The translations under genes were made by a program, and so were the position numbers. DNA of 64,000 bases from positions 806,001-870,000 of the forward strand of contig NZ_QVNQ01000002.1 of the NCBI RefSeq assembly GCF_003432485.1. The letters run 5' to 3'. The notes beneath the pieces are model-generated. The model worked only from the letters and a program-made list of their open reading frames with translations. It was not told the DNA's origin and did not search any database. This DNA is from Actinomadura spongiicola. Its GTDB lineage: Bacteria; Actinomycetota; Actinomycetes; Streptosporangiales; Streptosporangiaceae. Position 1 is the first letter of the stretch. Every line of letters starts with the position of its first letter. Of this stretch, positions 42,523 to 52,875 are shown piece by piece.

Positions 42523-43920
42523 ATGGCGGCCGATCTGAACAATGCGCCGACGGCGGCCGAGCTCGTCACCGCGTACGCCGCCGGGACGCTCTCACCGGTC
42601 GAGGCGACGACCGCGGCACTGGAGACGATCCGCGAGCGCGACGCCGACTACAACGCCTACGTGCTCGTCGATCCGGACCGGGCCCTCGCGAGCGCCCGCG
42701 CCGCCGAGCGGCGCTGGCGCGACAGGGCGCCGCTGGGGCCGCTCGACGGCGTACCGATGTCGATCAAGGACCTCTTCCTCACCCGGGGCTGGCCGACCCT
42801 GCGCGGTTCTCGGCGCGTCGACCCCGACCAGCCCTGGGACGTCGACAGCCCCGTGGCCGCGCGGCTGCGGGAGGGCGGCCTGGTGCTGCTGGGCAAGACC
42901 ACCACCCCGGAGATGGGCTGGAAGGGCGTCTGCGACAACCCGCTGACCGGGATCACCCGCAACCCGTGGGACACGTCCCGCACCTCCGGCGGGTCCAGCG
43001 GCGGCAGCGCGGTCGCGGTCGCCACCGGCATGGGACCGCTGTCGGTCGGCACCGACGGTGGCGGCTCGATTCGCATCCCCGCCGCGTTCTGCGGGGTCGT
43101 CGGCTTCAAACCGACCCACGGACGCGTCCCGCAGTACCCGCTCAGTTCCCTCGCGGTCCTCGCGCACGCCGGGCCCATGGCCCGCACCGTGACCGACGTC
43201 GCGCTCCTCCTGGACGCCCTGGCGTTGCCGGACCACCGCGACCCCTACCACCTCGGACCCCACGACGGCCCCTACAGCAGGGCCGCCGACCGGGACGTCC
43301 GGGGCGTGACCGCCGCCTTCTCCGCCGACCTCGGATACGTCCGCGTCGACCCGGAGGTCGCCGCCGTCGTCGCGTCCGCCGCGCAGGCCCTCCGGGACGC
43401 GGGAATGCGGGTCGAGGCGGCCGACCCCGGATTCCCCGATCCGCTGCCCGCGTTCGACGTCCTGTGGTGCGCCGGGGCGGCGAAATGGCTCGACGTCTTC
43501 GACGGCCGCGCCGACGACGTCGACCCCGGGCTGCGCGCCGTGATCGAGCGGGGGCTCGCCTACTCGGCGGGCGACTATCTCGCCGCCGAGGCGGAACGGC
43601 TCGCGCTCGCCGTCCGGATGGGCGAGTTCCACACCCGCCACGACGTGCTGATCACCCCGACGGTGCCGATCCCCGCCTTCGCGGCCGGGCACGACGTGCC
43701 GCCCGGCAGCGGCATGAGCGGCTGGCCCGAGTGGACGCCGTTCACCTACCCGTTCAACATGACGCACCAGCCCGCGATCAGCGTGCCGGTCGGGTTCACC
43801 GCCGCCGGGCTGCCGATCGGTCTCCAGATCGTCGGCCCCCGGCACGCCGAGGAGCTCGTCCTGGCCGTGGCCCGCGCGGTCGAGCGGGGGCCGGGCCGGG
43901 CTAGCGGAGGCGGGAGGTGA
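42523..43920 (+). CDS. amidase (amidase-signature family)
   Basis: A 465-residue amidase-signature hydrolase with an intact Ser-cisSer-Lys triad: K82 in DGVPMSIKDLF, S158 in TSGGSSGGSA and S182 in TDGGGSIRIP. It hydrolyses a carboxamide or related C-N bond. AGGAGG lies 5 bases before the ATG at 42523. It shares an operator with the acyl-CoA dehydrogenase operon, so it may release the free acid that the CoA ligase activates (inference). Its last 20 bases overlap the end of the convergent LLM oxidoreductase gene. Confidence 0.93.
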   Translation: MAADLNNAPTAAELVTAYAAGTLSPVEATTAALETIRERDADYNAYVLVDPDRALASARAAERRWRDRAPLGPLDGVPMSIKDLFLTRGWPTLRGSRRVDPDQPWDVDSPVAARLREGGLVLLGKTTTPEMGWKGVCDNPLTGITRNPWDTSRTSGGSSGGSAVAVATGMGPLSVGTDGGGSIRIPAAFCGVVGFKPTHGRVPQYPLSSLAVLAHAGPMARTVTDVALLLDALALPDHRDPYHLGPHDGPYSRAADRDVRGVTAAFSADLGYVRVDPEVAAVVASAAQALRDAGMRVEAADPGFPDPLPAFDVLWCAGAAKWLDVFDGRADDVDPGLRAVIERGLAYSAGDYLAAEAERLALAVRMGEFHTRHDVLITPTVPIPAFAAGHDVPPGSGMSGWPEWTPFTYPFNMTHQPAISVPVGFTAAGLPIGLQIVGPRHAEELVLAVARAVERGPGRASGGGR

Positions 43921-44731
43921 ACGCCGCGAGGTCGTCGAGGGTGCGGAGGGCGTCGGGTTCGGGAGCCGTGGGGAGCGCGAGCCCCACGCGCTCCACGCCC
44001 GCGCCCGCGAGCTCCTCGACCGCGCGGGCGTCGGCGCCCAGGCCGCACAGCGTGATCGGAACGTCGGGCCGTCCGCGCTCGGCGAGCAGCCCGGCGACCC
44101 GCCTGATCTCGGACGGCGGCGTCGCGGCGCGCGGCAGCCACCCGTCGCCATGGCGGACGACCCGGGCGATCGCCGCCGGGCTCTCACCACCGATGTAGAC
44201 CGGCGGATGCGGCCTGCGCACCGGCTTCGGCCAGAGGTGGATGGGGTCGAAGTCGACATGGTCACCGTGGAACTCCGGCTCGTCCTCGGTCCAGATCGTC
44301 TTCATCGCGGCCAGCTGCTCGTCCATCCGCGCGCCTCTGGTGCGGGGATCAACGCCGTGGTTGCGCATCTCCTCCCGGTTCCACCCGGCGCCGACCCCGA
44401 GGATCACGCGGCCGCCGGAGAGCACGTCCAGGGTCGCGACCTCCTTGGCGGTGTGGATCGGGTCCCGCTGGGGGAGCAGCGCGATGGCCGTGCCGAGCAG
44501 CAGGGTGGTGGACGCCACGGCGGCCGCGGCGAGCGCCGGAAACGGGGCCAGCGTCCGGTGGTAGGCGTCCGGCAGTTCGGCGCCGCCCTGCCAGGGCGTC
44601 TCGCGCCGCACCGGAATGTGCGAGTGCTCGGCGATGAAGAGGGAGTCGAAGCCGCGTTCCTCCGCCGCGCGGGCCAGAACGTCCGGACGGATGCTCTCCG
44701 CCGTCAAAAGCGTGTAGACGCCGAACTTCAC
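43901..44731 (-). CDS. LLM-class F420/flavin-dependent oxidoreductase
   Basis: A 276-residue luciferase-like TIM-barrel monooxygenase/oxidoreductase. Typical stretches are AAEERGFDSLFIAEHSHIPV, LLLGTAIALLPQRDPIHTAKEVATLD, GGRVILGVGAGWNREEMRNHG and VYIGGESPAAIARVVRHGDGW, the cofactor-binding loops. The subfamily usually uses F420 in actinomycetes. GTG at 44731 (VKFGVYTLL, the common N-terminus) has GGTGAT upstream; an ATG at 44749 would add six residues. An operator copy lies in its predicted promoter, which ties it to the catabolic regulon. Confidence 0.88.
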   Translation of the reverse strand: MKFGVYTLLTAESIRPDVLARAAEERGFDSLFIAEHSHIPVRRETPWQGGAELPDAYHRTLAPFPALAAAAVASTTLLLGTAIALLPQRDPIHTAKEVATLDVLSGGRVILGVGAGWNREEMRNHGVDPRTRGARMDEQLAAMKTIWTEDEPEFHGDHVDFDPIHLWPKPVRRPHPPVYIGGESPAAIARVVRHGDGWLPRAATPPSEIRRVAGLLAERGRPDVPITLCGLGADARAVEELAGAGVERVGLALPTAPEPDALRTLDDLAAFTSRLR

Positions 44732-45087
44732 GGGATCACCAATTTCCATGGAACGACACTGATGGATCATGAAGATAGGGTTGACACCCGCTCTTCGCAA
44801 TGTAATTGTCATTATACGCCCGACCGGTCGGTCGGGAGAAGAAGGAAAGGGTCGGCGCGCCTCGCTCACAAGGCGATGAAGCCGATCCCGAGATCGCCGC
44901 CCTTCACTGACGACGCGGACGATCCATGACGCGCTGCCCGGGGGAACCAGCGCACCGAGAGCCGTGGCGAGAAATGTCGGGTCCGGCCGGTGAAAACCCC
45001 GGCGTCCGCGCTTTCCACGCACGCGGCAGGTGGCCGGGAGACCGCCGAGGAGCGGTCCGCCACGTCGTTTGGGAAAGGAAAACGCGG
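44732..45087. other. 356-base divergent control region with operator site 3
   Basis: This lies between the LLM gene (minus) and the MHS transporter gene (plus). It has a perfect minus-strand TATAAT (complement of 44811-44816) with the operator next to it in the -35/-10 spacer, and an isolated TTGACA on the plus strand at 44781. The transporter has AAAGGAA before its ATG. No other feature was seen. Confidence 0.65.
44820..44831. promoter_or_regulatory. palindromic TetR-type operator, site 3
   Basis: CCGACCGGTCGG with flanks giving CCCGACCGGTCGGTCGGG. It falls between the -35 and -10 positions of the minus-strand LLM promoter and also lies upstream of the divergent transporter, so it could control both. 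Confidence 0.75.
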
Positions 45088-46476
45088 ATGGCCTCCGGAA
45101 CGACACCCGCGAAAGACGTGCCCGCGAAGGGCAAACTGCGGATCGCCGCCGCCGCGCTGGCGGCATCGAGCATCGAGAACTACGACTTCTTCATTTACGG
45201 AACCGCCGCGGCACTGGTCTTCCCGGACCTGTTCTTTCCGGGGCACAGCCCGCTCGCCGGGGCCCTGCTGTCCTTCTCCACCTTCGCGATCGGGTTCGTC
45301 GCCCGGCCCCTCGGCGCGGTGATCTTCGGTCATCTCGGCGACGTCCACGGCCGCAAACGGTCCCTGGTCATGGTGCTGCTGACGATGGGCCTCGGCACCA
45401 CGCTCATCGGCGTCCTGCCCACCTACGACGCCATCGGCCCCGCGGCGCCGCTGCTGCTGGTGCTGCTGCGGCTCGTCCAGGGGATCGCGCTCGGCGGGCA
45501 GACGGGCGGGGTGATCCTGCTGGCGCTGGAGAGCGCGCCGTCCCACCGCCGCGGGTTCTTCTCCAGCTTCGCCCTCGCGGGCGGGCCGGCGGGCATCCTG
45601 GTCGGCAACCTCGCCTTCCTGCTCGCCGACCTCGGCACCACCTCGGCCGCGTTCGATGCGTGGGGCTGGCGGCTGCCGTTCCTCGCCAGCGTGGCCCTGC
45701 TCGGGCTGACGATCTACATCCAGCTGCGGATCGAGGAGACGGAGGCGTTCCGTCGCCTCAAGCGCGCCGCGACGGCCGACGAGCCGACGCGTCCGGCGCC
45801 GCCCGCCCGGCGTTCCCCGGTCCTGGAGGCGCTGAGCCGCTACCCGAGGCGGATCGTGCTCATCGGCGGCGCCTATGTCGGGATCAACGTCACCTACTAC
45901 CTCTTCATGACCTTCGCCGTCGCCTACGGCACCAACGACGACATCCTCGACATGCCGAAGAGCAGGATCCTGCTCGGCGTCCTGCTCGGGGCCGCGGTCC
46001 AGCTCGTCATGCTCCCCGTCGCGGGGGCGCTGTCGGACCGCGTCGGCCGCCGCACGATGATGACGGCCGGATCGGTGCTGCTCGCGGTGTGGGCGTTCGC
46101 GTTCTGGCCGCTGCTCAACACCGAGTCGCCCGTCCTCATCGCGTTCGCGTTCGTCGTCGGGCTGGGCCTGCTGCACACGACCATGTACGCGCCGCAGGGC
46201 GCCTTCTTCGCCGAGACGTTCCCGACCGCGACCCGCTACTCGGCGATGTCGCTGAGCATCCAGGTCGCGTCGGTGGTCGGCGGTGCGCTGGCGCCGCTCA
46301 TCGCCACGTCCCTGTACGCCTGGACGGGAACGTGGGTCGCCATCGCCGTCTACATGGCGGGGGTGTGCCTCATCACCGTCGTCTCGGTGCGACTGCTGCC
46401 GGAGACGTACCGGAAGGACATCGAGGAGCCCGCGACACCCGGCCCGGACGAGGCGGACACGGTCGGCGCCGCCTGA
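45088..46476 (+). CDS. MFS transporter, metabolite:H+ symporter (MHS) family
   Basis: A 462-residue 12-helix major facilitator. SSIENYDFFIYGTAAALVF at the first helix, GHLGDVHGRKRSL in the 2-3 loop (the MFS signature), LVQGIALGGQTGGVILLALE and GALSDRVGRRTMM place it in the MHS group with KgtP, ShiA and ProP, importers of carboxylates or betaines. The ATG at 45088 has AAAGGAA upstream. With a CaiC-like ligase in the regulon, uptake of a carboxylate or betaine-like compound is a reasonable inference. A strong terminator follows the stop. Confidence 0.92.
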   Translation: MASGTTPAKDVPAKGKLRIAAAALAASSIENYDFFIYGTAAALVFPDLFFPGHSPLAGALLSFSTFAIGFVARPLGAVIFGHLGDVHGRKRSLVMVLLTMGLGTTLIGVLPTYDAIGPAAPLLLVLLRLVQGIALGGQTGGVILLALESAPSHRRGFFSSFALAGGPAGILVGNLAFLLADLGTTSAAFDAWGWRLPFLASVALLGLTIYIQLRIEETEAFRRLKRAATADEPTRPAPPARRSPVLEALSRYPRRIVLIGGAYVGINVTYYLFMTFAVAYGTNDDILDMPKSRILLGVLLGAAVQLVMLPVAGALSDRVGRRTMMTAGSVLLAVWAFAFWPLLNTESPVLIAFAFVVGLGLLHTTMYAPQGAFFAETFPTATRYSAMSLSIQVASVVGGALAPLIATSLYAWTGTWVAIAVYMAGVCLITVVSVRLLPETYRKDIEEPATPGPDEADTVGAA

Positions 46477-46481
46477 GCCGA

Positions 46482-46515
46482 GGAGCCGAGGCCGGGACGT
46501 CCCGGCCTCGGCTCC
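46482..46515. terminator. 34-base perfect palindrome between convergent genes
   Basis: The 17-base arms have no spacer, centred on GAC/GTC. It lies 5 bases after the transporter stop and 1 base before the TetR gene stop, so it serves as a bidirectional terminator. Confidence 0.85.
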
Positions 46516-46516
46516 G

Positions 46517-47131
46517 TCAGGGCCGCAGACCGCGATACGCGTAGTCCCAGAAGGCGTCCGCGATCTCGTCGTAGGTGAGCTTGCCGTCCGGGTGGTACCA
46601 CTGGTACGCCCAGTTGCTCATGCCGAATATCGCGAGGCAGAACAGCTTCGTGTCGACCTCGCGGAACGTTCCGGCGGCGATGCCGTCCCGGATGACGTCC
46701 TCCACCATCGCCTCGTAGCGGGCGCGTTTGTCGGTGGCGACGGCGAGATCGGCGTCCGGCAGCTCGCGGTGGTTCTCGAAGAACACCCGGCACTGGCCGC
46801 GCCGCGTCGCGATGTTCCGCAGAAAGTCACCGATCACGCCGCGCAGCAGTTCGGCGGGTTCGGTTCCCCGCTCGACCCGGGCGAGATGCGATTCGATCAG
46901 CCCGTCGATCAGTTCCTCGTGCATGTACCACAGCAGCTCCGACTTGCTGCGAAAGTAGTGGTACAGGGTGGGCTTGCCGATGCCGACCGCGGTGGCGATG
47001 TCGTCCATGGAGGCGCGGGCGTAGCCCAGTTTCTCGAAAAGGTCGGCGGCCACCCGGATGATCTCCGCGCGCCGTTCGTCCTTTGACATCTGCCGCCGCC
47101 TCGACCGCCGCGCCGACTCAGCTTCCGACAT
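46517..47131 (-). CDS. TetR family regulator (KstR2-like), likely repressor of the catabolic regulon
   Basis: A 204-residue TetR protein. The N-terminal helix-turn-helix (about 15-65) reads RRAEIIRVAADLFEKLGYAR, SMDDIATAVGIGKPTLYHYF and SKSELLWYMHEEL. The C-terminal ligand domain, with NWAYQWYHPDGKLTYDEIADAF, resembles KstR2-type regulators that sense acyl-CoA thioesters. The ATG at 47131 has GGAG upstream. The three operator palindromes at 42134, 42332 and 44820 fit TetR binding, and this is the only TetR gene nearby, so it is the leading candidate. No copy of the operator was seen at its own promoter. Confidence 0.9.
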   Translation of the reverse strand: MSEAESARRSRRRQMSKDERRAEIIRVAADLFEKLGYARASMDDIATAVGIGKPTLYHYFRSKSELLWYMHEELIDGLIESHLARVERGTEPAELLRGVIGDFLRNIATRRGQCRVFFENHRELPDADLAVATDKRARYEAMVEDVIRDGIAAGTFREVDTKLFCLAIFGMSNWAYQWYHPDGKLTYDEIADAFWDYAYRGLRP

Positions 47132-47394
47132 CCGCGTTCACTCCGCATCGCTGGAGAACATCAAGAGGCGAGCCGACCTTGAGAGCCGGAGCGGAACCCC
47201 CGCCAGATCGCTTGATCCAGAAGTATACCAGGATGTTGATAAATGCCTTGCCGTCCGTCGGTAAGAAGACCGCACGGCGAATGGGAACGCACTTATCAAA
47301 GCATTGGACGGTGCCGTCGCGGCGAAATGGGGAAGAAGCCGATCGGACGAAGTGACCCGTCCCACGGATTGCCGGAGCTGCACGTGTGACGACG

Positions 47395-47400
47395 TACAAT
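47395..47400 (+). promoter_or_regulatory. -10 hexamer of a probable leaderless promoter
   Basis: TACAAT is followed by 7 bases and then GTG 47408, with no ribosome binding site between. Confidence 0.4.
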
Positions 47401-47407
47401 CGCGCAT

Positions 47408-47857
47408 GTGACCAGCAGAACCGCCTCGGCGCAGCAGTTGCGCGACCTCGCGCTGCTGCGCCGTGTCCGCGACCGGATCGACCGGGAGTACGCGCGACCG
47501 CTGGACGTCGAAGCGCTCGCCCGGAGCGTGAACATCTCCGCCGGGCACCTCAGCCGCCAGTTCAGGATCGCCTACGGAGAGTCACCGTACTCGTACCTGA
47601 TGACGCGGCGCATCGAACGCGCGATGGCGCTGCTGCGCCGGGGCGACCTCAGCGTCACCGAGGTGTGCTTCGCGGTCGGCTGCTCGTCGCTCGGCACCTT
47701 CAGTACCCGCTTCACCGAACTGGTCGGCGTGCCGCCCAGCGTCTACCGGCGCGAGGCGGCGCAGGCGACGGCGGGCATGCCGCCCTGCGTGGCGAAACGG
47801 GTGACCAGACCGATCAGGAATCGAGAAGCTCCCCCTGGTGAGCCGCGGTTAGCGTGA
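47408..47857 (+). CDS. AraC-type transcription regulator (short)
   Basis: A 149-residue protein made almost only of the AraC double helix-turn-helix: LDVEALARSVNISAGHLSRQ, FRIAYGESPYSYLMTRRIE, VTEVCFAVGCSSLGTFSTRF and VGVPPSVYR. There is no N-terminal effector domain, so control by ligand is not evident. It starts at GTG 47408 without a ribosome binding site behind TACAAT, so it is probably leaderless. Its stop overlaps the start of the VOC gene by 4 bases; with the UvrA-like gene they form a three-gene unit. Confidence 0.9.
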   Translation: MTSRTASAQQLRDLALLRRVRDRIDREYARPLDVEALARSVNISAGHLSRQFRIAYGESPYSYLMTRRIERAMALLRRGDLSVTEVCFAVGCSSLGTFSTRFTELVGVPPSVYRREAAQATAGMPPCVAKRVTRPIRNREAPPGEPRLA

Positions 47858-48276
47858 AAGGCATGAACCTCACCATTCACGCGAGCTTCCTTCCGCACGA
47901 CGACCCCGACGCGTCCCTGGCCTTCTACCGGGACGTCCTCGGCTTCGAGGTCCGCAACGACGTCGGCTACGGCGGGATGCGCTGGATCACGGTCGGCCCG
48001 CCCGGCCAGCCCGGCACGTCCATCGTCCTGGAGCCGCCCGTCGTCGAGGGCTGCGGCATCACCGAGGACGAGGGCCGCACCATCACCGAGATGATGGCCA
48101 AGGGCACCTACGCCGGAATCAACCTGGCGACCGAGGACGTCGATGATACGTTCGACAAGTTGCAGGCGAGCGGGGCCGAGGTCGTCCAGGAGCCGATCGA
48201 CCAGCCGTACGGCGTCCGCGACTGCGCCGTCCGCGACCCCGCGGGCAACCTGATCCGCATCCAGCAGTCGGGCTGA
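47854..48276 (+). CDS. VOC (glyoxalase/bleomycin-resistance) family protein
   Basis: A 140-residue vicinal-oxygen-chelate protein made of paired beta-alpha-beta-beta-beta modules: DDPDASLAFYRDVLGFEVRND and TYAGINLATEDVDDTFDKLQ. The second module has DQPYGVRDCAVRDPAGNLIRIQQ. His10 and Glu-type metal positions are partly kept, so it may be a metal enzyme or a drug-binding resistance protein. The GTG at 47854 overlaps the AraC stop. Its neighbours, AraC and a UvrA-like ATPase, suggest a role in response to a DNA-active or electrophilic compound (inference). Confidence 0.87.
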   Translation: MKGMNLTIHASFLPHDDPDASLAFYRDVLGFEVRNDVGYGGMRWITVGPPGQPGTSIVLEPPVVEGCGITEDEGRTITEMMAKGTYAGINLATEDVDDTFDKLQASGAEVVQEPIDQPYGVRDCAVRDPAGNLIRIQQSG

Positions 48277-48351
48277 CCTTCACCCCTCCCGCGTCCGGTG
48301 GCCGTGCGCCCCGGGCGGACCGGGCCCCCAGCAGTAGATGGAGACACACGA

Positions 48352-50733
<2,382 letters not shown>

Positions 50734-50767
50734 CCGCCCGAGGCGCGGAGCAGGGGCGGCCTTGACA

Positions 50768-50801
50768 GCCGCATCGCGAGGTTCGACGCTCGCGATGCGG
50801 C
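50768..50801. terminator. 13-bp perfect hairpin between convergent genes
   Basis: Arms 50768-50780 and 50789-50801 flank an 8-base loop. It lies 35 bases after the UvrA-like stop and 45 bases past the end of the convergent DUF3050 gene. Confidence 0.8.
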
Positions 50802-50845
50802 CGACATCGAGGTGGCCTCGTCCGGGCCGGTGGGCGAAGGCGGCG

Positions 50846-51637
50846 TCAGGCCGCTTCGGGCATCGCGCCGAGAATGCCGTCCCACAGCCTGAGCCGCGCG
50901 GCGAAGGCGAGGTCGACGGTCTCCTCGCACTCCGCCCATTTGGCGTCGTCGCCACCGCACAGGTCGACGAGCATCTGCATCGCCATGGGCGTGTGCTCCT
51001 CGCTGTCCACCTGGATGTGGCGCCGGAGGTAGTCGACGAACGTCGACAGATTGCCCGATCCGGCGTTCAGGGCCGCCACCTGGTCGAACATTTCGGGGAT
51101 CAGGTCCTCGCGGCCGAACGCGAACGCCGCGGCCTGGCAGTGCACCGGAGCGTCGGCGATGAATCCCCAGGTCACGCCGACGAACTCGGCGGCCGGTTCC
51201 GGCACGCCCGCCTCGCGCAGCGCCGGGGCGACGGGACTGCCGCCGCGAAGCAGGTCGATGAAGGCGTCGACGCGTGTGGTGTCGGCGCCCGCCTGGCGCA
51301 TGCCGTCCAGGTACAGCTCGAAGTGGCTGATGAAGCCGTCGTCGAGTTCGTCGCTCTCCTCGACCAGCGTGATGTCGTTGATGAGCCGCCGGCTGACCGT
51401 CGGCCCGGTGGGCACCCAGGGCACCTGGACGCAGGTCAGGCTGCGCTGGAGGGACTTCAGCAAGGACATGAAGTCCCAGACGGCGAAGACGTGGTGCTCC
51501 ATGAACGTCACCACCGCGTCCTGGGTGTTCAGTCGCTGGTACAGCGGGTGGCCGATCACCTTGTCGCGGGCCGACTCCACGGCCTGCTTGAGCCTTTCGA
51601 TGGCCGGATCGGTGTCGTCCCAGTCGTATCTCGACAT
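50846..51637 (-). CDS. DUF3050 (haem-oxygenase-like fold) protein
   Basis: A 263-residue all-helical protein matching DUF3050: [51 protein letters not shown] and [16 protein letters not shown]. The conserved His and Glu residues, such as MEHHVF and HFELY, are placed as in haem-oxygenase-like diiron enzymes, so an oxidative reaction is plausible but unproven. AAAAGGAG precedes the ATG at 51637. It is the last gene of an operon with ispG (29 bases upstream) and the IspH-prenyl-synthase fusion, which links it to isoprenoid metabolism. Confidence 0.82.
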   Translation of the reverse strand: MSRYDWDDTDPAIERLKQAVESARDKVIGHPLYQRLNTQDAVVTFMEHHVFAVWDFMSLLKSLQRSLTCVQVPWVPTGPTVSRRLINDITLVEESDELDDGFISHFELYLDGMRQAGADTTRVDAFIDLLRGGSPVAPALREAGVPEPAAEFVGVTWGFIADAPVHCQAAAFAFGREDLIPEMFDQVAALNAGSGNLSTFVDYLRRHIQVDSEEHTPMAMQMLVDLCGGDDAKWAECEETVDLAFAARLRLWDGILGAMPEAA

Positions 51638-51666
51638 GGCTGCTCTCCTTTTGGGTCGTCCCTCGG

Positions 51667-52851
51667 TCAGAGGGTGATGACTTCCGGTTTGCCCGTGGTG
51701 ACCTGGCCGTCGCGGGTCGTCTCCTCGGCGAGGCGCAGGGCCTCGTCGATGAGGGTCTCGACGATCTTGGACTCGGGGACGGTCGTGACGACCTTGCCCT
51801 TCACGAAGATCTGGCCCTTGCCGTTGCCGGAGGCGACGCCGAGGTCGGCCTCGCGGGCCTCGCCGGGGCCGTTGACGACACAGCCCATCACCGCGACCCG
51901 CAGCGGCACGTCCAGACCGTCCAGCCCGGCCGTGACCTCGTCCGCGAGCTTGTACACGTCCACCTGCGCGCGGCCGCACGAGGGGCACGACACGATCTCC
52001 AGGCGGCGTTCCCGCAGCGCGAGCGACTCCAGGATCGCGATGCCGACCTTGACCTCCTCGGCGGGCGGCGCCGACAGCGACACCCGGATCGTGTCGCCGA
52101 TGCCCTCCGCGAGCAGCGCGCCGAACGCCACGGCCGACTTCACCGTGCCCTGGAACTGCGGGCCCGCCTCCGTCACCCCCAGGTGCAGCGGGTAGTCGCA
52201 CGCCGCCGCCAGTTTCCGGTACGCGGCGATCATCACGACCGGGTCGTGGTGCTTGACGGAGATCTTCAGGTCCTGGAAGCCGTGCTCCTCGAACAGCGAG
52301 CACTCCCACAGCGCCGACTCCACCAGGGCGTCCGGCGTCGCGCTGCCGTGCTTGGCCAGCAGCCGCTTGTCGAGCGACCCCGCGTTCACCCCGATCCGGA
52401 TCGGCACCCGCGCGTCGGCCGCCGCCTTCGCGATCTCCGCCACCCGGTCGTCGAACGCCTTGATGTTCCCCGGGTTCACCCGCACCGCCGCGCAACCGGC
52501 GTCGATCGCCGCGAACACGTACCGGGGCTGGAAGTGGATGTCGGCCACCACCGGGATCTGCGACTTGCGGGCGATCTGCGGCAGCGCCTCGGCGTCGTCC
52601 GCCGACGGCACCGCCACCCGGACGATCTGGCATCCGGACGCCGTCAGCTCCGCGATCTGCTGCAACGTCGCGTTGACGTCCGCCGTGACCGTCGTCGTCA
52701 TCGACTGCACGCTCACCGGCGCCCCACCGCCGACCAGCACGGCCCGGTCGTCGTGCCCCAGCCGCAACTGCCGGGTCGTCCGGCGGCGCGCGCCGCCCGC
52801 CGGGTCCGGCGCGGACGCCCCCGGCATCCTCGGTAACCCGAGATCAACCAT
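51667..52851 (-). CDS. ispG: 4-hydroxy-3-methylbut-2-enyl diphosphate synthase (IspG)
   Basis: A 394-residue MEP-pathway enzyme that converts methylerythritol cyclodiphosphate to HMBPP. The N-terminal TIM barrel has [34 protein letters not shown] and [17 protein letters not shown]. The C-terminal cluster domain has SCPSCGR and [11 protein letters not shown], giving the three cluster Cys. GGAAGGAAG precedes the ATG at 52851. It lies 24 bases downstream of the IspH fusion gene. Since such genes are usually single-copy and scattered, this set is probably an extra, pathway-specific copy. Confidence 0.95.
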   Translation of the reverse strand: MVDLGLPRMPGASAPDPAGGARRRTTRQLRLGHDDRAVLVGGGAPVSVQSMTTTVTADVNATLQQIAELTASGCQIVRVAVPSADDAEALPQIARKSQIPVVADIHFQPRYVFAAIDAGCAAVRVNPGNIKAFDDRVAEIAKAAADARVPIRIGVNAGSLDKRLLAKHGSATPDALVESALWECSLFEEHGFQDLKISVKHHDPVVMIAAYRKLAAACDYPLHLGVTEAGPQFQGTVKSAVAFGALLAEGIGDTIRVSLSAPPAEEVKVGIAILESLALRERRLEIVSCPSCGRAQVDVYKLADEVTAGLDGLDVPLRVAVMGCVVNGPGEAREADLGVASGNGKGQIFVKGKVVTTVPESKIVETLIDEALRLAEETTRDGQVTTGKPEVITL

Positions 52852-52875
52852 CTGCGATCTTCCTTCCGTTCGTCG

